The translations under genes were made by a program, and so were the position numbers. Under the pieces are notes generated by a model, which was not told the DNA's origin, searched no databases, and saw nothing but the letters and a program-made list of their open reading frames with translations. A stretch of 64,000 nt of DNA. Source: Variovorax paradoxus (lineage in GTDB: Bacteria > Pseudomonadota > Gammaproteobacteria > Burkholderiales > Burkholderiaceae_C). The DNA lies in the NCBI RefSeq assembly GCF_030815975.1, contig NZ_JAUSXL010000002.1:620001-684000 (forward strand). Reading direction: 5' to 3'. Positions 18,344-26,893 of the stretch are shown here, piece by piece; the stretch's first letter is position 1, and every line of letters begins with the position of its first letter.

Positions 18344-20197
18344 CTACGCCGTGCGCGCCCAGATCGCCCCGAAAGCGTGCCGCTCGATCTCGGCCAAGGT
18401 CGGCGAATGGCCGGCCCAGAGAACCAGCGCGGCGCCCGGCAGGCTCAGCGTCTGTTCGAGGTGGCGGCAGAGCTGCCAGCGGTCGCCGTCGTCCAGTCCC
18501 GGCAGTTCGACAAACACGATGTAGGCCCGGCGCCACGGAAATTCGCGCAGGATCTTGCGCGCCAGCCAGGCCTGCGAAATCGGAAGACAGCGCGCCAGGT
18601 CGGCCCGCAGTTCGCCCAGTTCATGCTCGTTCAGGTCATGCCGGGCGATCTGGCTGAAGAATGGCGTTTCGGTGATCTCTTCCCAGGCACGGGCCTCGGC
18701 TTCCTCGGCCTCCTTGAGGCGGCCGCGCCACAGCTTGAGCGCCTCCTCGTCGTGCGTTCCCGCATCGGGGTCTTCCAGTGTGCCCACGGCGCTTTTCGCG
18801 GCCCACCAGCGGCTGGCCGCGCCGGACCCGTACAGACGTTCGAGCACGGCCAGGCGCGCCGCGCGATCGCGCAGGGGCAGCATCTGGGCCAGTCCGCGCA
18901 GCGCGCCGGAGTGCTCGGGCGCGATCTGGAGTGCGCGCTCATAGCGGGCACGCACCGGCGCGGCCGGATCGAGCCGGCGTTCGGAATCGGCCCACTCCAC
19001 CAGCTCGTCGGGCGTGTTGTGCTCGCCGCGCGCCGCGAGCAGATCGACGCGCTCGCGAAGGCGCGAGCGATGCGCGTGGTGCTGCTTCCAATCGCTGGCA
19101 TGGGCGCGGCGCCATTGGGTGTCGAAATGCTCGATCCACTTGGCGCTGTCGGCCAGCATGCCCAGCGCGGGTTCGGTCGACCAGGGCGGCACCACGGCTT
19201 TCTGGCCGAGCGCTTCGAGCCGGTCGCGCAGCACCGGATGGGTGTCTTCCAGGTCACTGACGCGCCGCATGGCTTCGCGCAGGGCCTGGCGCGCGAATTC
19301 CGCGTCCGGCGGTGTGGCGGCACGCTCCCTCAGGGCCTGGAAGGGACCGGGCGGCTGGGGCTCCCGTTCGGCGCGCGCCCAGTGCGAGGCCCAGAACTCG
19401 TCGGCATACCAGCAGGCCTTGATGGCTATTTCCGTCAGGGCGGCCGCGGCAACGGGCGTGCCCAGCAGGCGGCCGGAGATGCGGTCGGCCTCGTATTCGT
19501 CCTGCCGCGCGAGCGCGAAGGTGCGGGCCGCAAAGCGCGGAAAGTACCAGCGGAAAAAAGCCTGCGACACCAGCGCCATCACGCCTTCGTCGCGCTGCAG
19601 GCTGGCGTCCAGCTTCAGCCACGAGAGCCGCGTGCGGTAGATCCAGGCGCTGAGCTTGCCGTGGTTGCCGCGCAGATGCCCATATTCATGCGCGAGCACC
19701 GAAAGCAGCCGCCGCCGGTCCAGCATCATCAGCAGCGGCAGCCCGATGCTGAGCGAATTGACCGCCCCACCGAACAACCCGAAGCGCGGCACCTGCCGGA
19801 TGCTGGCATTGAACTCGTCGTCGAGATAGACGCGGTGGACCGGCGGCCCCTTGATCTTCTTGCGAATACGCTCGAGCGCCTCGAACAGCGCCGGCGCATC
19901 GGCGCGCGAAAGTTCGCGCCCTTCGGGTTCGTCGAAGCGCACCCAGAGCGCGCGCAGCGTGGCCCAGAGCAGCCCCAGGGCGAACAGCAGCAGCCAGCCG
20001 CGCGTGAAGCTGAAGCGCCCGCGTCCGGCCGCCAGCGCGACCCAGGCGATGATGCCGACGGAAAGCGCGAGGCAGGCCAGCACCCAGAGGTAGCCGAGCG
20101 CGGCAAAGGCGGCGACGCCGCGCCGGTAGCGCGCGCCGTCCTCCGCGCTGGCATGCTCGCTCAGCCTGACGAGATGAACAAAATCAGCGCGATCCAT
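18344..20197 (-). CDS. M48-family membrane metallopeptidase
   Basis: A 617-residue predicted zinc protease anchored in the inner membrane by two N-terminal segments (about 28-55 and 66-85). The zinc site HEYGH lies at 170-174 within 'LLSVLAHEYGHLRGN', and the downstream glutamate ligand lies in 'QDEYEADRISGRLLG'. The last 300 residues have no clear catalytic motif and contain TPR-like, Ala/Arg-rich helices. The start at 20197 (MDRADFVHLVRL) is preceded by GGAGG. Genes of this kind are quality-control or housekeeping proteases of unknown substrate. It is divergent from the small DUF1653 gene, with 44 bases between. Confidence 0.87.
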   Translation of the reverse strand: MDRADFVHLVRLSEHASAEDGARYRRGVAAFAALGYLWVLACLALSVGIIAWVALAAGRGRFSFTRGWLLLFALGLLWATLRALWVRFDEPEGRELSRADAPALFEALERIRKKIKGPPVHRVYLDDEFNASIRQVPRFGLFGGAVNSLSIGLPLLMMLDRRRLLSVLAHEYGHLRGNHGKLSAWIYRTRLSWLKLDASLQRDEGVMALVSQAFFRWYFPRFAARTFALARQDEYEADRISGRLLGTPVAAAALTEIAIKACWYADEFWASHWARAEREPQPPGPFQALRERAATPPDAEFARQALREAMRRVSDLEDTHPVLRDRLEALGQKAVVPPWSTEPALGMLADSAKWIEHFDTQWRRAHASDWKQHHAHRSRLRERVDLLAARGEHNTPDELVEWADSERRLDPAAPVRARYERALQIAPEHSGALRGLAQMLPLRDRAARLAVLERLYGSGAASRWWAAKSAVGTLEDPDAGTHDEEALKLWRGRLKEAEEAEARAWEEITETPFFSQIARHDLNEHELGELRADLARCLPISQAWLARKILREFPWRRAYIVFVELPGLDDGDRWQLCRHLEQTLSLPGAALVLWAGHSPTLAEIERHAFGAIWARTA

Positions 20198-20241
20198 CCG
20201 ACTTTCCTCCACCAACCTCACATTGAAAGGCCAGCAAGACC

Positions 20242-20481
20242 GTGAACGACGACGACAACGACTTGCCACCCCTGATCGAGACGCCTCCCGGCCGCTACCG
20301 GCACTACAAGGGCGGCGAATACGAGGTGCTGGGCACCGTGCGCCACAGCGAAACGCTGGAGCCGATGACGCTGTACCGCGCCCTTTATGGTGCCCAGGGA
20401 CTGTGGGTGCGCCCGGCCGCGATGTTCGAGGAAACCGTGGAGATCGACGGTGTCCGCCAACGACGCTTCGCGCCGGCCTAG
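20242..20481 (+). CDS. DUF1653 small protein
   Basis: A 79-residue cytoplasmic protein with the DUF1653 core 'GRYRHYKGGEYEVLGTVRHSETLEPMTLYRALYG', ending 'LWVRPAAMFEETVEIDGVRQRRF'. The family is widespread and its role is not known to me. The start is a GTG at 20242. It is convergent with the I78 lipoprotein gene. Confidence 0.85.
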   Translation: MNDDDNDLPPLIETPPGRYRHYKGGEYEVLGTVRHSETLEPMTLYRALYGAQGLWVRPAAMFEETVEIDGVRQRRFAPA

Positions 20482-20519
20482 GACGCTATGTATTCGACAG
20501 CGTCGACCCCCAAGGCGCC

Positions 20520-20840
20520 TCAGCCGCAGCGGACGTCCGTCACGCGGCCGCGTGCGTCCACATCGAGGTTCAGGCGCCCGCCGTTGAGTTCCATCGTCAC
20601 CGCCTCGCCGGGCTTCAGCGCGCGCACCGTGCCTGCGCCGGCGCGCACGCGGGCTGCGGCCTCTAGCTGAGGCGACAACGGCTGGCCGACAGCGAACCGC
20701 GCGCCGTCCGCATTGCACTGGAACACCGGCTCGGGTGGCGCAGCGGATGCGGATGCGGGGGCTGGTGCAGGGGCTGGCGCGGCGCAGGCCGACAGCAGGA
20801 TGGCGCCGGCGACCGCGGCCAGTAGCGATTGGGTTCTCAA
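20520..20840 (-). CDS. I78-family peptidase-inhibitor lipoprotein
   Basis: A 106-residue predicted lipoprotein. I chose a TTG start at 20838-20840 because GGGAG lies six bases upstream and the signal peptide follows at once, with lipobox LLSAC (Cys19). An Ala/Pro/Ser linker leads to a compact domain 'CNADGARFAVGQPLS...RVRALKPGEAVTMELNGGRLNLDVDARGRVTDVRCG', which matches the inhibitor I78 family of serine-protease inhibitors with its two terminal cysteines. It probably guards the periplasm against proteases. It lies 35 bases after purN on the same strand. Confidence 0.85.
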   Translation of the reverse strand: MRTQSLLAAVAGAILLSACAAPAPAPAPASASAAPPEPVFQCNADGARFAVGQPLSPQLEAAARVRAGAGTVRALKPGEAVTMELNGGRLNLDVDARGRVTDVRCG

Positions 20841-20875
20841 TTCGTGCTCCCGAAAACCCGCGAATATAAACAAAT

Positions 20876-21472
20876 TTAAGACGTGTGACTTGATGTATCT
20901 GCAAGCCATTCGGCAATGGCGCGTGGATACAACTGATGCTCCTGCGCGAGCACCCGGCCGGCCAGCGTGGCGGCAGTGTCGTCTGGCAGCACCGGCACCG
21001 CCGCCTGGGCCAGGATCGGGCCGTGGTCGAGTTCGGTGGTCACCTGGTGCACGGTGACGCCTGCCACCTTGCAGCCGGCGTCGATCGCCCGCTGGTGCGT
21101 GTTCAACCCGGGAAACGCCGGCAGCAAGGAGGGGTGGATGTTGACCAGGCGGCCCGCATAGCGGCCGACGAAGCCCGGCGTCAGGATGCGCATGAAGCCC
21201 GCCAGCACCACCAGCGCCGGCGAATGCGCATCGATGGCCTTCGCCAGCGCCTCGTCGAAAGCTTCGCGCGTCGAAAACTCCTTGTGCGGGACCACGGCGG
21301 TTTCGATGCCGTGCGTTCTGGCGATTGCGAGCCCCCCCGCTTCAGCCTTGTTGCTGACGACGGCGGCAATGCGGGCGCCGAAGCGCTCGGACCAGCGGCC
21401 GTGCTCGGCGGCACGCACGATGGCCGCCATGTTGGAGCCGCCGCCGGAGATCAGGATCACGATGTTCTTCAT
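20876..21472 (-). CDS. purN: Phosphoribosylglycinamide formyltransferase PurN
   Basis: A 198-residue cytoplasmic enzyme that formylates GAR with 10-formyl-tetrahydrofolate in purine synthesis. Seen: phosphate loop 'IVILISGGGSNMAAI' at the N-terminus, 'VLAGFMRILTPGFVGRYAGRLVNIHPSLLPAFPGLNTHQRAIDAG' with the catalytic His, and 'GVTVHQVTTELDHGPILAQAAVPVLPDDT' with the catalytic Asp. Length is typical. It is divergent from the acyl-CoA dehydrogenase operon. Confidence 0.95.
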   Translation of the reverse strand: MKNIVILISGGGSNMAAIVRAAEHGRWSERFGARIAAVVSNKAEAGGLAIARTHGIETAVVPHKEFSTREAFDEALAKAIDAHSPALVVLAGFMRILTPGFVGRYAGRLVNIHPSLLPAFPGLNTHQRAIDAGCKVAGVTVHQVTTELDHGPILAQAAVPVLPDDTAATLAGRVLAQEHQLYPRAIAEWLADTSSHTS

Positions 21473-21611
21473 GGGAGGCGGGATTATCTGTGCTCGACTT
21501 GTCGCCGCGCGGACACCGATTCACAGCACGACCGTGCTAAAACTCCAGATTCCGGAGACACGCCGCTTTTCGCCGCGATGGCGGCAGAACGATCAACACA
21601 GCGAGGCACGC

Positions 21612-22793
21612 ATGGATTTGAGCTTCACGCCCGAAGAACAGAAGTTCCGCGAAGAAATTCGCGCCTGGGTCAAAGAGAACCTTCCCCAAGAGATTTCGCA
21701 CAAGGTGCACAACGCGCTCGAACTGACGCGCGACGATTTGCAGGGCTGGGCCAGGATCCTCGGCAAGAAGGGCTGGCTCGGCTACGGCTGGCCGAAGGAA
21801 TTCGGCGGCCCCGGCTGGACCGCCATCCAGCGCCACCTGTTCGAGGAAGAAACCGCCCTGGCCGGCGCGCCGCGCATCATCCCGTTCGGCCCGGTGATGG
21901 TCGCGCCCGTGATCATGGCCTTCGGCAATGCCGAGCAGCAAAAGCGCTTCCTCCCCGGCATCGCGAGCGGCGAGGTCTGGTGGAGCCAGGGCTACAGCGA
22001 ACCGGGCTCGGGCTCCGACCTGGCCTCCGTCAAGACCCGCGCCGAGCGCAAGGGCGACAAGTACATCGTCAACGGCCAGAAGACCTGGACCACGCTCGGC
22101 CAGTACGGCGACTGGATGTTCAACCTCGTGCGCACCAGCAACGAGGGCAAGCCGCAGACCGGCATCAGCTTTTTGCTGCTCGACATGAAGTCGCCCGGCG
22201 TCACGGTGCGGCCGATCAAGCTGCTGGACGGCAGCCATGAAGTGAACGAGGTGTTCTTCGACAACGTCGAGGTGCCCGCCGAGAACCTGATCGGCGAAGA
22301 AAACAAGGGCTGGACCTACGCCAAGCACCTGCTCTCGCACGAGCGCACCAACATTGCCGACGTGAACCGCGCCAAGCGCGAGCTCGAGCGCCTCAAGCGC
22401 ATCGCCAAGAGCGAAGGCGTCTACGAAGATCCGCGCTTCCGCGACGAGATCGCCAAGCTCGAGGTCGACATCGTCGCGCTCGAGATGATGGTGCTGCGCG
22501 TGCTCTCGGCCGCCACCTCGGGCAAGAACTCGCTCGATGTCGCGGGCCTGCTCAAGATCCGCGGCAGCGAGATCCAGCAGCGCTACAGCGAGCTGATGAT
22601 GCTGGCCGGTGGCGCCTATTCCCTGCCCCTCATCCGCGAAGCGATGGAAGCCGGTTGGCAGGGCGACTTTCCCGGCGGCAACCCTGCCCTTGCGCCACTC
22701 GCGTCGACCTTCTTCAACATGCGCAAGACCACCATCTACGGCGGCTCGAACGAAGTGCAACGCAACATCGTCGCTCAGACGGTGCTGGGCTGA
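21612..22793 (+). CDS. Acyl-CoA dehydrogenase, large-subunit type
   Basis: A 393-residue FAD-dependent acyl-CoA dehydrogenase. Seen: N-terminal helical domain 'MDLSFTPEEQKFREEIRAWV', middle beta domain 'WWSQGYSEPGSGSDLASVKTRAERKGDKYIVNGQKTWTT' and C-terminal 'TIYGGSNEVQRNIVAQTVLG'. Together with the next gene it resembles the large/small pairs annotated as pimeloyl-CoA dehydrogenase (PimC/PimD), acting on dicarboxylyl- or other unusual acyl-CoAs. GAGG lies five bases before the ATG. The next gene starts 12 bases after the stop. Confidence 0.88.
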   Translation: MDLSFTPEEQKFREEIRAWVKENLPQEISHKVHNALELTRDDLQGWARILGKKGWLGYGWPKEFGGPGWTAIQRHLFEEETALAGAPRIIPFGPVMVAPVIMAFGNAEQQKRFLPGIASGEVWWSQGYSEPGSGSDLASVKTRAERKGDKYIVNGQKTWTTLGQYGDWMFNLVRTSNEGKPQTGISFLLLDMKSPGVTVRPIKLLDGSHEVNEVFFDNVEVPAENLIGEENKGWTYAKHLLSHERTNIADVNRAKRELERLKRIAKSEGVYEDPRFRDEIAKLEVDIVALEMMVLRVLSAATSGKNSLDVAGLLKIRGSEIQQRYSELMMLAGGAYSLPLIREAMEAGWQGDFPGGNPALAPLASTFFNMRKTTIYGGSNEVQRNIVAQTVLG

Positions 22794-22805
22794 GGAGACA
22801 AGAAC

Positions 22806-23921
22806 ATGGATTTCAATTTTTCGGACGACCAGGAACAGCTGCGCGACGCCGTTCGCAAGTGGGTCGACAAGGGCTATGACTTCGAACGCCGCCGCGGCAT
22901 CGAGGCCCAGGGCGGCTTCTCGCGCGAAGCATGGGACGAGCTGGCCGAACTCGGCCTGGGCGGCCTCTACATCGCCGAAGACGACGGCGGCCTGGGCATG
23001 GGCCCGGTGGCCGGCATGGTGGTGATGGAAGAACTGGGCCGCGGCATCGTGCTGGAGCCCTTTGCGCAGACGCTGATCGCCGGTGCCGTGCTGAGCGGCT
23101 ATGCCGACAGCAACATCAAGGACAACTGGCTGCCGCGCATTGCCGGCGGCCAGGCCATCGTGGTGCTGGCCTACCAGGAACGCAAGTCGCGCTACCGGCT
23201 CGACCTGTGCGACGCCAAGGCCGTGAAGGCCGGCGACGGCTGGTCGCTGACGGGCGCCAAGAGCGTGGTGCCCGTGGGCGACGAAGCCGATGCGTTCATC
23301 GTGCCCGCTAAGGTCGACGGCAAGATCGCCCTCTTCCTGGTCGAGCGCAGCGCGAGCGGCGTCGAGGCCCGCGGCTACGGTACGCAGGACGGCAGCCGCG
23401 CGGCCGAGGTGGTGTTCGACAAGGCGGACGCCACGCTGGTCACCGCCGATGGCCTGGCCGCGCTCGAATACGCGGTCGACGTCGGCATTGCCGCCACCTG
23501 CGCCGAAGCGGTCGGGGTGATGGACAAGACCCTGGCCCTCACGGTCGACTACATGAACCAGCGCAAGCAGTTCGGCGTGGCGATTTCGACCTTCCAGGCG
23601 CTGCGCCATCGCGTCGCCGACATGAAGATGCAGCTCGAACTTGCGCGCTCGATGAGCTACTACGCGACGCTCAAGCTCAATGCGCCGGCCGAGGAGCGGC
23701 GCCAGGCGATGGCGCGCGCCAAGTACCAGCTCGGCACGTCGATGCGCTACGTTGCCGCCAACTCGGTGCAGCTGCATGGCGGCATCGGCGTGACCGACGA
23801 ATACATCGGCAGCCACTATTTCCGCAAGCTCACGCAGCTCGAAATGACCTTCGGCGACACGCTGCACCACCTGGGCGAAGTGTCGGCACGCATGCAGGAC
23901 ACGGCCGGCGTCTTCGCCTGA
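22806..23921 (+). CDS. Acyl-CoA dehydrogenase, small-subunit type
   Basis: A 371-residue partner of the preceding dehydrogenase. It begins 'MDFNFSDDQEQLRDAVRKWVDKGYDFERR'. Later it has 'LALTVDYMNQRKQFGVAISTFQALRHRVADM' and 'QLHGGIGVTDEYIGSHYFRKLTQLEMTFGD', as in PimD-like subunits. The middle domain is reduced compared with ordinary acyl-CoA dehydrogenases. It probably forms a heteromer with the large subunit. A hairpin follows at 23944-23974. Confidence 0.87.
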   Translation: MDFNFSDDQEQLRDAVRKWVDKGYDFERRRGIEAQGGFSREAWDELAELGLGGLYIAEDDGGLGMGPVAGMVVMEELGRGIVLEPFAQTLIAGAVLSGYADSNIKDNWLPRIAGGQAIVVLAYQERKSRYRLDLCDAKAVKAGDGWSLTGAKSVVPVGDEADAFIVPAKVDGKIALFLVERSASGVEARGYGTQDGSRAAEVVFDKADATLVTADGLAALEYAVDVGIAATCAEAVGVMDKTLALTVDYMNQRKQFGVAISTFQALRHRVADMKMQLELARSMSYYATLKLNAPAEERRQAMARAKYQLGTSMRYVAANSVQLHGGIGVTDEYIGSHYFRKLTQLEMTFGDTLHHLGEVSARMQDTAGVFA

Positions 23922-23943
23922 CGCTGTTTTTCCCATAGCATCC

Positions 23944-23974
23944 AACGCCCGCCCGCCTTGCGCCGGCGGGCGTT
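23944..23974 (+). terminator. GC-rich hairpin after the acyl-CoA dehydrogenase pair
   Basis: A 10-bp stem AACGCCCGCC/GGCGGGCGTT (23944-23953 and 23965-23974) starts 22 bases past the stop and is followed by CTTACT, a poor U-tract. It may attenuate transcription into the hydrolase gene. Confidence 0.45.
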
Positions 23975-24006
23975 CTTACTGGAACTCTGCCAGGAACACA
24001 CATCAC

Positions 24007-25359
24007 ATGCCATCACGCCGCACTCTATTGGCCCTCGGGCTCGCATCCACCGCCATGCTGACCGCCTGCGCCACCGCCCCCTCGCCTTCGTACACCGAAC
24101 GCCCGCCGATCGTCTTCATGCACGGCAACGGCGATTCGGGCGCGCTCTGGCAGACCACGATCTGGCGCTTCGAATCGAACGGCTGGCCGCGCGACCGGCT
24201 CTTTGCGCTCGACCAGCCCTATCCGCTGGCACGCGACGACGATGCCGTGGCGCAGCCCGGCCGCAGCTCGACCACCGATTCGGCCCTGTTCCTGAAGGGC
24301 GAGGTCGACAAGGTGCTCAAAGCCACGGGCGCCGGCAAGGTGGTGCTGATCGGCAATTCGCGCGGCGGCAACACGATCCGCAACTACGTGCAGAACGGCG
24401 GCGGCGCGGCGGTCGTGAGCCATGTGGTGCTGGGCGGCAATCCCGCCCACGGGATCTGGGCCGTGAAGGGCTTCCGCGAGAACAACGAGTTCTCCGGGCT
24501 CTCGGGCTTCATGCAGCAGCTCAATGCGCCGAAGGGGCCGAATGGCGACGAGGTCGCGCCGGGCGTGAAGTGGCTCACGCTGCGTTCGGACAACAACGAC
24601 AAGTACGCCCAGCCCGACGGCGTGTGGATCGGCGTGCCGGGCCAGCCGACGAACATCGGCTTCGACGGACCGGCGCTCAAGGGCGCGGCCAATGTGGTGC
24701 TGCCGCGCGTGGACCACCGGGAAACCTCGTTCTCGCCCGCTGCGTTCGCGGCGACCTGGCAGCTCCTGACCGGGGAGCCGCCGCGCAGCACGGCGGTGGC
24801 GCCCGAAGCGAAGGTCGTGCTCGACGGCCGCGCAGTGGGCGCGGAGAACCTGTCGCTCAATGGCGGGCAGGTCACCGTGTATGCCGTCGATCCGGCCACG
24901 GGGGCGCGGCGCGGCGATGCGGTGCACAGCAAGAACATCGGCGCCGATGGCCGCTGGGGTCCGTTCAATGCACGCGGCGATACGACCTACGAGTTCGTGC
25001 TCGGCGCACCGGGCTACGGCATCACGCACATCTACCGCAGCCCGTTTCTGCGCAGCAGCCGCGTCGTGAACCTGCGGCCCGAACGCCTCGTGCCGGCCGA
25101 TGGCAGCGCCCAGGCGGTCGTGGTCTTCACGCGGCCGCGCGGCTACTTCGATGCGGAGCGCGACACCATGCGCTTCGATGGCCAGAGCCCGCCGCCCGGC
25201 GTGCCGCCCAGGGGTTCGGGCGTATCGAGCTCGCGGTTGCGCGTGGCCACCGCGCAACCGCAGCGCGCCGTGACCGGTGAATTCAACGCGGAGCGCATCA
25301 CCGGCCTGACCTGGCCGGCCGCGCAGCAGCACGTGACGGTGCTCGAACTGACGTACTGA
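24007..25359 (+). CDS. Alpha/beta-hydrolase lipoprotein (esterase/lipase-like) with a C-terminal beta domain
   Basis: A 450-residue predicted lipoprotein (lipobox LTAC, Cys21). The first 260 residues form an alpha/beta hydrolase: oxyanion-type 'PIVFMHGNGDSGALW', nucleophile elbow GNSRGGN with Ser118, a likely acid among Asp195/Asp198, and His237 in 'VLPRVDHRETSF'. Residues from about 270 on look like one or two beta-sandwich modules ('AKVVLDGRAVGAENLSLNGGQVTVYAVDPATG...', 'GRWGPFNARGDTTYEFVLGAPGYGITHIYR'). The layout recalls lipases with an added C-terminal beta domain. The substrate is unknown. It sits between beta-oxidation-type genes, which would suit release of fatty acids outside the cytoplasm, but that link is inference. 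Confidence 0.75.
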   Translation: MPSRRTLLALGLASTAMLTACATAPSPSYTERPPIVFMHGNGDSGALWQTTIWRFESNGWPRDRLFALDQPYPLARDDDAVAQPGRSSTTDSALFLKGEVDKVLKATGAGKVVLIGNSRGGNTIRNYVQNGGGAAVVSHVVLGGNPAHGIWAVKGFRENNEFSGLSGFMQQLNAPKGPNGDEVAPGVKWLTLRSDNNDKYAQPDGVWIGVPGQPTNIGFDGPALKGAANVVLPRVDHRETSFSPAAFAATWQLLTGEPPRSTAVAPEAKVVLDGRAVGAENLSLNGGQVTVYAVDPATGARRGDAVHSKNIGADGRWGPFNARGDTTYEFVLGAPGYGITHIYRSPFLRSSRVVNLRPERLVPADGSAQAVVVFTRPRGYFDAERDTMRFDGQSPPPGVPPRGSGVSSSRLRVATAQPQRAVTGEFNAERITGLTWPAAQQHVTVLELTY

Positions 25360-25381
25360 CGGATCGATGAGGGCCCAGGAC

Positions 25382-26170
25382 ATGAACGACACGACTTCCC
25401 CCTTCGTGCTGGCGACACGCGATGCACGCGGCGTGGCCACGCTGACGCTGAATCGCCCGGCCTCGTTCAACGCCCTCTCCGAAGGCATGCTCGGCGCGCT
25501 CGAACAGGCGCTCGGCGAAATCGCGGCCGACGACACCGTGCGCGCCGTCGTCATCGCGGCGGCGGGCAAGGCCTTCTGCGCGGGTCACGACCTGAAGGAA
25601 ATGCGCGCGGAGCCCTCGCTCGGCTACTACCAGCGGCTCTTCGAGCGCTGCGGCGCCATGATGCTGTCGATCCAGCGCCTGCCCGTGCCGGTGATCGCGC
25701 GCGTGCACGGCATTGCGACGGCCGCGGGCTGCCAACTGGTCGCGGTGTGCGACCTGGCGGTGGCCGCGACCGAGGCGCGCTTTGCGGTCAGCGGCGTGAA
25801 TGTGGGTCTGTTCTGCGCCACGCCAAGCGTCACCCTGTCGCGCAACCTCGGCCGCAAGGAAGCGTTCGAGATGCTGGTGACCGGCGAATTCATCGGCGCG
25901 GAGGAAGCCCGCGAGAAGGGCCTGGTCAACCGGGTGGCCCCGCCCGGCGAACTCGACGCCGCCGTGGAGGCGCTGGTGGCGAGCATCGTCGCCAAGCCGC
26001 GCCAGGCGCTCGCGCTCGGCAAGGCGCTGTTCTACCGGCAGCTCGAAACCGGCATCGAGGCCGCACTGGCCGACGCCAGCCAAACCATGGCCTGCAACAT
26101 GATGGACGAGAGTGCGCTGGAAGGCGTTCAGGCCTTCGTCGAGAAGCGCCCGCCGGACTGGAAGCGCTAG
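25382..26170 (+). CDS. Enoyl-CoA hydratase/isomerase family protein
   Basis: A 262-residue crotonase-fold enzyme. Seen: 'ATLTLNRPASFNALSEGMLGALEQAL', oxyanion loops 'GKAFCAGHDLKEM' and 'RVHGIATAAGCQLVAVCDLAVAA', and 'VNVGLFCATPSVTLSRNLGRKEAFEMLVTGEFIGAEEAREKGLVNRV'. The usual catalytic Glu pair is not preserved (CATPSVTL in place of a GxxPE motif), so hydration may not be the reaction. I take the ATG at 25382; an ATG five codons earlier is possible. It ends overlapping the convergent HNH gene by four bases. Confidence 0.85.
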   Translation: MNDTTSPFVLATRDARGVATLTLNRPASFNALSEGMLGALEQALGEIAADDTVRAVVIAAAGKAFCAGHDLKEMRAEPSLGYYQRLFERCGAMMLSIQRLPVPVIARVHGIATAAGCQLVAVCDLAVAATEARFAVSGVNVGLFCATPSVTLSRNLGRKEAFEMLVTGEFIGAEEAREKGLVNRVAPPGELDAAVEALVASIVAKPRQALALGKALFYRQLETGIEAALADASQTMACNMMDESALEGVQAFVEKRPPDWKR

Positions 26171-26727
26171 GTGTCGTGCAGCCGCGAACTCTGCGGCAGG
26201 TGCGCCATCAGGAATTCCATCTGGTCCGCCAGGATGCGGCGGTTTCGCAAAATGAAATCTTCCCAGAGGCTGGGCACGTAGGGCGCGTACAGCAGCGGCA
26301 TGTTGGCCTGTTCGGGCGTGCGGCTGCTCTTGCGGTGGTTGCACGGCTTGCAGGCCGTGACCACGTTCATCCAGGTGTCGATGCCCTTTTGCGCAAACGG
26401 AATGATGTGCTCCCGCGTGAGCTCGTCTTCGTGGAAATGCCCGCCGCAGTAAGCACAAATGTTGCGGTCGCGCGAGAACAGCTTGCTGTTGGTGAGCCCC
26501 GGGCGCTGGGTGAAGGGGTTGATGCGCGGCACGCCCTTGGTGCCGATGATGCTGTTGATCGCAATCTGCGACTGCTGGCCGGTGATGGCGTTGTGGCCGC
26601 CACGGAACACAGCCACCTGCGCGCCCACCTCCCAGCGGACCTCGTCCGCTGCATAGTGGATGACCGCCTGTTCGAGCGATATCCATGACTGGGGCAGCCC
26701 TTGGGCCGACAGCTTCAAGACCTTCAC
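26167..26727 (-). CDS. HNH-family nuclease
   Basis: A 186-residue protein with a zinc-ribbon HNH site: 'CAYCGGHFHEDELTREHIIPFAQKGIDTWMNVVTACKPCNHRKSSRTPEQANM', giving CxxC, H-I-x-P, N and CxxCN. The start is a GTG at 26725-26727 with AGGAGG six bases upstream. An in-frame extension to 26793 has no support. Similar proteins are widespread as single chromosomal genes; there is no methylase or phage context here. It is divergent from ribF. Target and role are unknown. Confidence 0.82.
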   Translation of the reverse strand: MKVLKLSAQGLPQSWISLEQAVIHYAADEVRWEVGAQVAVFRGGHNAITGQQSQIAINSIIGTKGVPRINPFTQRPGLTNSKLFSRDRNICAYCGGHFHEDELTREHIIPFAQKGIDTWMNVVTACKPCNHRKSSRTPEQANMPLLYAPYVPSLWEDFILRNRRILADQMEFLMAHLPQSSRLHDT

Positions 26728-26893
26728 CACACGCCTCCTCAAAAAGGGAAGAATCACGGAAAGACCAGAGACACGCAGCACGCCGGAGACCACTTCCAGC
26801 GACGCACTGAGTCACAATATACCGGCTTTGTGACAAAACGGCCTGATGTGCCCATTCGACGGGCAAAAGGCGCTATCAAAAAGATACCCACCC

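Noticed and set aside
21537..23945. An 802-residue open frame on the minus strand
   Set aside because: It mirrors the two acyl-CoA dehydrogenase genes and has the same shadow composition without any motif.
26167..26727. HNH gene as part of a restriction or anti-phage system
   Set aside because: There is no methylase, ATPase or other defence gene nearby; neighbours are housekeeping or metabolic.
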